Source of the DNA: Acholeplasmataceae bacterium | GTDB taxonomy: Bacteria > Bacillota_I > Bacilli_A > Izemoplasmatales > Hujiaoplasmataceae | Reading direction: 5' to 3' | Assembly: GCA_012515085.1 (NCBI GenBank) | Contig: JAAYZB010000135.1 | Location: 1 to 28,207 of the forward strand | Length of the DNA stretch: 28,207 nucleotides | Shown: piece by piece, positions 24,044 through 28,207 of the stretch | Numbering within the stretch: position 1 is the first letter of the stretch | Layout of the letters: each line of letters begins with the position of its first letter | The notes under the pieces: generated by a model | Told to the model about the DNA's origin: nothing | What the model saw: only the letters and a program-made list of their open reading frames with translations | The model's database searches: none | Position numbers and translations under genes: made by a program

Positions 24044-24515
24044 AACTGGTGTTCCGACTATCGAACAAATCCGATCGCGATTTCATGATCAGGCCACATT
24101 GGTACGACCAAAAGCCATTTTGGAATGTTATGAAAACATTCCTTGCAACCCTTGTGAAACAAGTTGTCCTTTTAATGCAATCCATATTGGCGAAGATATC
24201 AATCAGAAGCCTGTTCTAGATCCCGACAAATGCACCGGGTGCGGCATTTGTGTTTATAGTTGCCCTGGGTTGGCGATCATTGTCTGTCAATTGATCAATC
24301 AAAAAGCACGCTTTAAAATTCCATATGAATTGCTGCCAATTCCCAAAGCAAATGAAGAATGGATTGCTGTCGATCGATCTGGGAATGCTATTGGTACGGC
24401 AACGATCATTAAAGTCGATTGCCTTGGAAAACAACAAAAAACAACCATTGTGACCGTAGAAGTGCCCATTGAAAAGCTCTATGAGTTTATTACGATTCGG
24501 AGTCCCTATGAATAA
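24033..24515 (+). CDS. Ferredoxin-like subunit with two iron-sulphur sites
   Basis: This 160-residue protein has one classical 4Fe-4S motif (Cys67, Cys70, Cys73, Cys77-Pro in CTGCGICVYSCPG). A second, divergent cysteine set sits before it (Cys32, Cys38, Cys41, Cys45-Pro). The remaining 75 residues show no other known domain. Placed between the FAD/NAD subunit and the BFD protein, it should relay electrons within the dehydrogenase complex or out to another carrier. The ATG at 24033 is chosen because AAGGAG lies eight bases upstream and the start overlaps the preceding stop by 11 bases. The open frame extends further upstream without a ribosome site. Confidence 0.85.
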   Translation: MLDKTGVPTIEQIRSRFHDQATLVRPKAILECYENIPCNPCETSCPFNAIHIGEDINQKPVLDPDKCTGCGICVYSCPGLAIIVCQLINQKARFKIPYELLPIPKANEEWIAVDRSGNAIGTATIIKVDCLGKQQKTTIVTVEVPIEKLYEFITIRSPYE

Positions 24516-24789
24516 AAAAGATATCATACTGTGTCGCTGTGAAGACGTATCGCTGGCCGATGTGGAACGGTTACTTCACGAAGGATATCATACATATGAA
24601 GAGATCAAACGCCAACTACGGGTGGGAATGGGTCCTTGTCAAGGACAAATCTGCGGTGATTTGATTCGGCGAGAGATTGCCCGATATCTCAAAGAAAACA
24701 TCGAGTCGATTCCCACGCACAAGACACGTCCTTTGACCATCGGTGTTAAAATCAAGTCCATTAAGGATGGTGCTGACCATGAACGCTGA
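24508..24789 (+). CDS. Stand-alone BFD-type 2Fe-2S protein, dehydrogenase subunit
   Basis: This 93-residue protein matches the bacterioferritin-associated ferredoxin-like 2Fe-2S fold, with Cys9-x-Cys11 in LCRCEDVS and Cys44-x4-Cys49 in GMGPCQGQICG. In HcnB/OoxA relatives this domain is the C-terminal part of the alpha subunit. Here it is a separate polypeptide, as in some archaeal proline dehydrogenase complexes. The ATG at 24508 overlaps the upstream stop as ATGAATAA, with GGAG at 24499-24502. The stop overlaps the next gene by 11 bases. Confidence 0.87.
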   Translation: MNKKDIILCRCEDVSLADVERLLHEGYHTYEEIKRQLRVGMGPCQGQICGDLIRREIARYLKENIESIPTHKTRPLTIGVKIKSIKDGADHER

Positions 24790-25924
24790 TGTCGTCATCA
24801 TTGGTTCTGGAATCAGCGGTGCCAGCATTGCCTATAATCTTGCTCTTCGCGGCCTCAAAAACATTGTGGTTATTGATAAAAGTTACCCAACCAGTGGCTC
24901 GACCGGACGCTGTGGAGCTGGAGTCCGACAACAATGGGGAACAAAGGGAAACTGCATCATGGCAAAGCACTCGATCGAGTTCTTTGAAACGGCACAAAAA
25001 ACGCTAGATTATCACGAAGACATCGAGTTTAAACAAGAAGGTTATTTGATTTTAGCAACCACCATAGAAGAAGAAAAGGAATTTGCGGAAAATATTCTTT
25101 TACAAAATAGCTTGAATATTCCAGCTCGTCAATTAACCAAGGAAGAAGCATTGGCAATAGTTCCTCATTTGAATCCAGATGCTTTTATCAGTGCGACTTT
25201 TTGTCCAACCGATGGTCATTTAAATCCCTTCAAGATGACGGACGCTTATTATCAGGCAGCAAAAAAACAAGGCGTACTCTTTCGCTTTTTTGAGGAGGTC
25301 ACCGCAATTGAGCGCTATAACGGCAAGATTCAAGCCGTTATAACCCAATGTGACCGTTATGATACATCTGTTGTCGTCAATGCCGCAGGAGGCTTTGCAA
25401 GAGAGATTGCCGAAATGGTTGGAGTAGATCTCCCGGTATATCCCGAAAATCATGAAATTTTAGTCACCGAGCCCGTCGCAAAAATGCAAGGACCGATGGT
25501 GATGTCATTTTCAAAAAATATCTATTGCCAACAAGTACCACACGGAAGTTTCTTAATGGGAAGAACCACCCCTGGACAACCCAGCAATCATGATATTGGC
25601 TCTTCTTGGCAGTTTTTAGATGAAATGGCTAAGACGGTCTGCGATATTCTGCCCAAAATAGGCGAACTGCGTGTCATCCGTCAATGGGGTGGATCTTACG
25701 CAGTATCTCCCGATCATCAACCTATCATATCATCCGTCAAACAACAGGCGGGGTTTTATCTCGCTTGCGGTTTCAGCGGTCACGGGTTTATGTTCGCTCC
25801 AATGACCGGTATCTTGCTTTCTGAAATCATGCTCGATTTACCACCTACCCTGGATGTTTCAGAATATGATTTGGATCGGTTTACTCAAAACCAGAAAATA
25901 GTCAAAGAGAAATCAGTTGTATAA
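24779..25924 (+). CDS. FAD-dependent catalytic subunit (DAO family), predicted proline dehydrogenase
   Basis: This 381-residue DAO-superfamily oxidoreductase has the FAD motif VVIIGSGISGASIAYNLA at residues 5-22. A family-like segment STGRCGAGVRQQW follows, and a C-terminal SGHGFMFAPMTG closes the fold around the isoalloxazine. It is homologous in type to HcnC, opine oxidase B, D-hydroxyproline dehydrogenase and the beta subunit of PDH1, which oxidise an amine next to a carboxylate. The immediately downstream P5C dehydrogenase makes L-proline the most likely substrate. D-hydroxyproline, sarcosine or D-proline cannot be excluded from sequence alone. The ATG at 24779 is preceded by AAGGATGG. 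Confidence 0.85.
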   Translation: MNADVVIIGSGISGASIAYNLALRGLKNIVVIDKSYPTSGSTGRCGAGVRQQWGTKGNCIMAKHSIEFFETAQKTLDYHEDIEFKQEGYLILATTIEEEKEFAENILLQNSLNIPARQLTKEEALAIVPHLNPDAFISATFCPTDGHLNPFKMTDAYYQAAKKQGVLFRFFEEVTAIERYNGKIQAVITQCDRYDTSVVVNAAGGFAREIAEMVGVDLPVYPENHEILVTEPVAKMQGPMVMSFSKNIYCQQVPHGSFLMGRTTPGQPSNHDIGSSWQFLDEMAKTVCDILPKIGELRVIRQWGGSYAVSPDHQPIISSVKQQAGFYLACGFSGHGFMFAPMTGILLSEIMLDLPPTLDVSEYDLDRFTQNQKIVKEKSVV

Positions 25925-25938
25925 TAAGGAGGAAACAC

Positions 25939-27495
25939 ATGGCAATTTATCCCTATCAAACGGAACCACTTACCGATTTTTCACAATCGGCTAACCGCGA
26001 ACGTTATCAAGCGGCTTTAGCCAAAGTCGAAGCATCACTGGGTGAGGTATTCCCATTAGTCATTGGGAATGAGAAAATCATGACCGATGTATTGGCTTGC
26101 TCAACCAATCCAGCCAACCACCAACAGGTGATTGGACGAATCAGTCAAGCTGGAATACCAGAAGCGGAAAAAGCAATGGTAGCCGCACTGACAGCTTTCG
26201 AATCTTGGCGAAAAGTGAACCCAGCTATCCGAGCGGATGTCTTATTTAAAGCTGCTGCGATATTAAAACGCGAGCGCTTTGAGTTCAATGCTCTGATGAC
26301 ATTGGAAGCTGGAAAACCGTGGGTAGAAGCCGATGCCGACACGGCAGAAGCCATTGATTTCTTAGAATATTATGGCCGCCAAATGTTGGAATTGATCCGC
26401 ATAGATGACAACGTGTTGAGTCGGAAAAATTTGGAACGAAATGAATATCGCTATATTCCTCTTGGCGTCGGAGCAATCATCACTCCTTGGAACTTTCCAC
26501 TCGCGATTTTAACGGGCATGACAACCGCAGCCATCGTTTCTGGCAATACAGTATTATTGAAGCCCGCTTCTACGACTCAAGTCATCGCCTACCGTTTCGT
26601 TGAGCTTCTTAAGCGTGCGGGCTTACCGGATGGAGTTGTCAATTTTGTTCCCGGAAAAGGATCGGAGATTGGTAATTACATTGTCAAACATCCGAAAACA
26701 CGTTTTATCTCTTTCACAGGGTCAAAAGCAGTCGGCCAATCCATCTATGAGAATGCCGCGAAAGTACAACCCGGACAAATCTGGTTGAAACGGGTGATCG
26801 CCGAGATGGGTGGAAAAGATGCCATTTTAGTGGATAAAGATGCCGATCTTGATCTTGCGGCCGATAGTATCGTGGCTTCTGCGTTTGGATTTTCCGGTCA
26901 AAAATGCAGCGCGTGTTCGCGAGCGATTATTCACCAGGATATCTATGATGTTGTCGTTGAAAAAATTACTACTCGGACGAAGAAATTAACCATGGGTGAC
27001 CCAAGAAACTTTGAACTCCAAGTGGGCCCTGTCAATGATCTACAAGCCTTTCAATCCATCATGAATTATATTACGATCGGCAAACAAGAAGGTCGGCTAG
27101 TTGCGGGTGGCAAAGGCGATAACACAAAAGGATTCTTCATTGAACCGACGGTGTTTGTGGATGTTGATCCGAAGGCGAGAATCATGCAGGAAGAAATTTT
27201 TGGTCCGGTCTTAGCGGTTGCCAAAGCAAGCGATTTTGAAACGGGATTGAAAATTGTCAATGACACCGAATATGGATTGACAGGCGCGGTGATTTCGAAT
27301 GATCGCTGTCATTTAGAACTCGCACGCGAAGAGTTCCACGTTGGCAATCTCTATCTCAACCGGAAATGCACCGGGGCGATTGTCGGTTATCAGCCGTTTG
27401 GTGGTTTCAATATGAGCGGTACTGATTCAAAAGCCGGCGGCCCCGATTATCTCTTGCTACACATGCAAGGGAAGTCAATCTCGGAGGCGTTTTAG
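25939..27495 (+). CDS. rocA: 1-pyrroline-5-carboxylate (glutamate-semialdehyde) dehydrogenase, RocA type
   Basis: This 518-residue aldehyde dehydrogenase oxidises glutamate semialdehyde, in equilibrium with P5C, to glutamate with NAD+. The length and many stretches agree with Bacillus RocA, for example NPANHQQVIG, LEAGKPWVEADADTAEAID, HPKTRFISFTGS and YQPFGGFNMSGTDSKAGGPD. The general base is Glu289 in VIAEMGGKDA and the nucleophile is Cys323 in GQKCSACSRA. TAAGGAGG precedes the ATG by a few bases, and it starts 14 bases after the FAD subunit. It completes proline to glutamate conversion with the upstream complex. Confidence 0.95.
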   Translation: MAIYPYQTEPLTDFSQSANRERYQAALAKVEASLGEVFPLVIGNEKIMTDVLACSTNPANHQQVIGRISQAGIPEAEKAMVAALTAFESWRKVNPAIRADVLFKAAAILKRERFEFNALMTLEAGKPWVEADADTAEAIDFLEYYGRQMLELIRIDDNVLSRKNLERNEYRYIPLGVGAIITPWNFPLAILTGMTTAAIVSGNTVLLKPASTTQVIAYRFVELLKRAGLPDGVVNFVPGKGSEIGNYIVKHPKTRFISFTGSKAVGQSIYENAAKVQPGQIWLKRVIAEMGGKDAILVDKDADLDLAADSIVASAFGFSGQKCSACSRAIIHQDIYDVVVEKITTRTKKLTMGDPRNFELQVGPVNDLQAFQSIMNYITIGKQEGRLVAGGKGDNTKGFFIEPTVFVDVDPKARIMQEEIFGPVLAVAKASDFETGLKIVNDTEYGLTGAVISNDRCHLELAREEFHVGNLYLNRKCTGAIVGYQPFGGFNMSGTDSKAGGPDYLLLHMQGKSISEAF

Positions 27496-27555
27496 ACGAA
27501 ACAAGATATCTCCGTCGTTTCGAATGCTTTCACAGAAAAGAGTTGAACCTATTTC

Positions 27556-27885
27556 ATGACCATCTTCGATATCAAATCCACCCTTCCCACTACTGAAGAA
27601 GCAAAAATGGAATTAATGGCTATTTTACATCGTAGCCATCCCGAAAAAATTATTAAAATAATCCATGGATACGGATCCACGGGTGTCGGTGGAAAGATTA
27701 AAAAGATGACCCATCAAGTATTGAAACAAGCGGTCAAAAGCAACACAATCCGCGCGTTTATTCCTGGGGAGGCAACGACCACGCTCATGGGGTATGATGA
27801 AGTCATTTTTACCTATCGTCATCTTATAAAAGGCGACACAGATTTTCATCGGGGAAACGACGGCATCACCTATGTCATTTTTTAA
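27556..27885 (+). CDS. Small Smr-domain-like protein
   Basis: This 109-residue protein looks like a compact Smr domain. The segment IIHGYGSTGVGGKIKK (residues 35-50) resembles the H-G-x-G-x-x-G loop of Smr nucleases, and IRAFIPGEATT follows where the typical last strand lies. Smr domains cut nucleic acids or act in ribosome rescue (MutS2 and SmrB types), but many small stand-alone ones are uncharacterised. The ribosome site is weak (AAAAGAG about 12 bases upstream). A 60-base gap separates it from rocA, and it is followed by its own terminator. It could be co-transcribed with rocA. Confidence 0.7.
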   Translation: MTIFDIKSTLPTTEEAKMELMAILHRSHPEKIIKIIHGYGSTGVGGKIKKMTHQVLKQAVKSNTIRAFIPGEATTTLMGYDEVIFTYRHLIKGDTDFHRGNDGITYVIF

Positions 27886-27889
27886 TAAT

Positions 27890-27927
27890 ACCAGAGAAAA
27901 CTCAGATAAAGAACCCTCTGGTTTTTT
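27890..27927 (+). terminator. Rho-independent terminator after the Smr-like gene
   Basis: ACCAGAG (27890-27896) pairs with CTCTGGT (27916-27922), and six T bases occupy 27922-27927. The 19-base loop is longer than usual. Confidence 0.72.
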
Positions 27928-27967
27928 GTGAGTGTAACGCTTTTTTCTTGGTTTTCCGAAGTCATCG

Positions 27968-27976
27968 TGCTATAAC
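27968..27976 (+). promoter_or_regulatory. Possible extended -10 promoter reading into the inverted-repeat region
   Basis: TG at 27968-27969, one base, then TATAAC (27971-27976). A weak TTGGTT at 27948-27953 has a 17-base spacer. If used, it would give a leader of about 185 bases before the ATG at 28167. Confidence 0.3.
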
Positions 27977-27980
27977 CCGA

Positions 27981-28127
27981 CTTTTATAGTTGAGAATCGA
28001 TCGGAATTAATTTCCTTCTAGTTTACTACAAATGAAGTCGTCATCGAAGCCGCAAGAAGCGGGGAAAAGATGACGATTTATCTTATAGAACTATAAAAGA
28101 ATAAAAAGATAAAATAAATGTAGTAAA
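27981..28127. repeat. Cluster of crossing inverted repeats (structured leader or mobile-element end)
   Basis: A perfect 11-base inverted repeat pairs 27981-27991 (CTTTTATAGTT) with 28089-28099. A perfect 9-base one pairs 28022-28030 (TTTACTACA) with 28119-28127. An 8-base stem pairs 28038-28045 (TCGTCATC) with 28069-28076 and encloses CCGC/GCGG (28050-28053/28059-28062) around an AAGAA loop. The 11-base and 9-base pairs cross each other, so they are alternatives or a pseudoknot. A local stem at 28083-28096 also competes with the 11-base pair. This covers most of the 281-base stretch between the Smr-like gene and the last start. No other gene is visible there. Confidence 0.55.
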
Positions 28128-28140
28128 TCGTAGGCAATTA

Positions 28141-28149
28141 TGATATAAT
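28141..28149 (+). promoter_or_regulatory. Extended -10 promoter for the gene at the window end
   Basis: TG at 28141-28142, one base, then a perfect TATAAT (28144-28149). The -35 region (TAGTAA at 28121) is poor. The transcript would start about 11 bases before the ATG at 28167. Confidence 0.5.
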
Positions 28150-28166
28150 ATTGTTGGGTGATATTT

Positions 28167-28207
28167 ATGTTCGTGAAGAAAGTCAAGATTCGTAGCAATG
28201 GCCTTCA
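28167..28207 (+). CDS. Start of an unidentified gene cut by the window end
   Basis: The ATG at 28167 is followed by an open frame MFVKKVKIRSNGL, with GGGTGAT (28156-28162) as a possible ribosome site. Thirteen codons are too few to name a product. The short basic start is reminiscent of some IS1634-like transposases, which together with the inverted repeats upstream is a hint only. Confidence 0.4.
   Translation, partial: MFVKKVKIRSNGL

Noticed and set aside
27497..27522. CGAAAC/GTTTCG inverted repeat after rocA as a terminator
   Set aside because: It has only six base pairs, a 14-base loop and no T-run. Termination after rocA is therefore not supported here.
1..28207. Recoded TGA, tRNA/rRNA genes or a CRISPR array
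   Set aside because: TGA ends several genes properly and Trp is always TGG. No cloverleaf or regularly spaced repeats were seen on reading the window.

Overview
The window looks like a chromosomal segment of a fermentative, Gram-positive-type bacterium. The evidence is strong AGGAGG-like ribosome sites, sigma-A-like TTGACA/TATAAT promoters, an LplB/YtcP-type sugar ABC transporter, PdxS/PdxT vitamin B6 synthesis under a MocR-type regulator, and a lipoprotein with a Thr/Ala/Pro-rich linker after the lipobox cysteine. That linker style and the modest G+C (judged by eye) suggest the Mollicutes-related Firmicutes (Acholeplasma/Izemoplasma/Haloplasma-like). This is inference only. TGA is used as a stop and Trp is TGG, so the Mycoplasma code is excluded.

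Region 1 (1-17821) is a pectin/polygalacturonate utilisation locus. It holds the end of a GH105 unsaturated-uronyl hydrolase, uronate isomerase (uxaC) behind tandem promoters, and a pectin methylesterase on the minus strand. A transporter operon follows: membrane protein, permease, permease, large lipoprotein, hairpin, two membrane proteins, MsmX-type ATPase, two more membrane proteins, GH28 exo-polygalacturonase. A second operon holds KDPG aldolase, KDG kinase, an IclR regulator, a TIM-barrel isomerase-like protein, kduI and kduD, and ends at a terminator. The esterase and GH28 have no signal peptides, so methylated oligogalacturonides are probably imported and finished inside the cell. GalA would enter through UxaC, although uxaB and uxaA are not in the window. 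Unsaturated uronate would pass through KduI and KduD to KDG, then KdgK and Eda to pyruvate and glyceraldehyde 3-phosphate.

Region 2 (17824-22421) has a vitamin B6/PLP theme. It contains a small membrane-anchored FMN-binding protein with alanine racemase (a PLP enzyme), a two-way terminator, pdxS-pdxT on the minus strand, and a divergent MocR/PdxR regulator. The two divergent promoters overlap at their -10 boxes.

Region 3 (22422-27495) encodes a predicted multi-subunit proline (or related imino/amino acid) dehydrogenase: a 2Fe-2S subunit, an FAD/NAD(H) subunit, a two-cluster ferredoxin, a stand-alone BFD-type 2Fe-2S protein and a DAO-fold FAD subunit. A RocA-type 1-pyrroline-5-carboxylate dehydrogenase follows. 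Together they would oxidise proline to glutamate with electrons passed to a low-potential carrier or NAD.

Region 4 (27496-28207) has a short Smr-like gene, a terminator, an unusual region dense in inverted repeats that can form competing pairings, and the first 13 codons of a gene cut by the window end. No tRNA, rRNA, CRISPR array or complete insertion sequence was seen.
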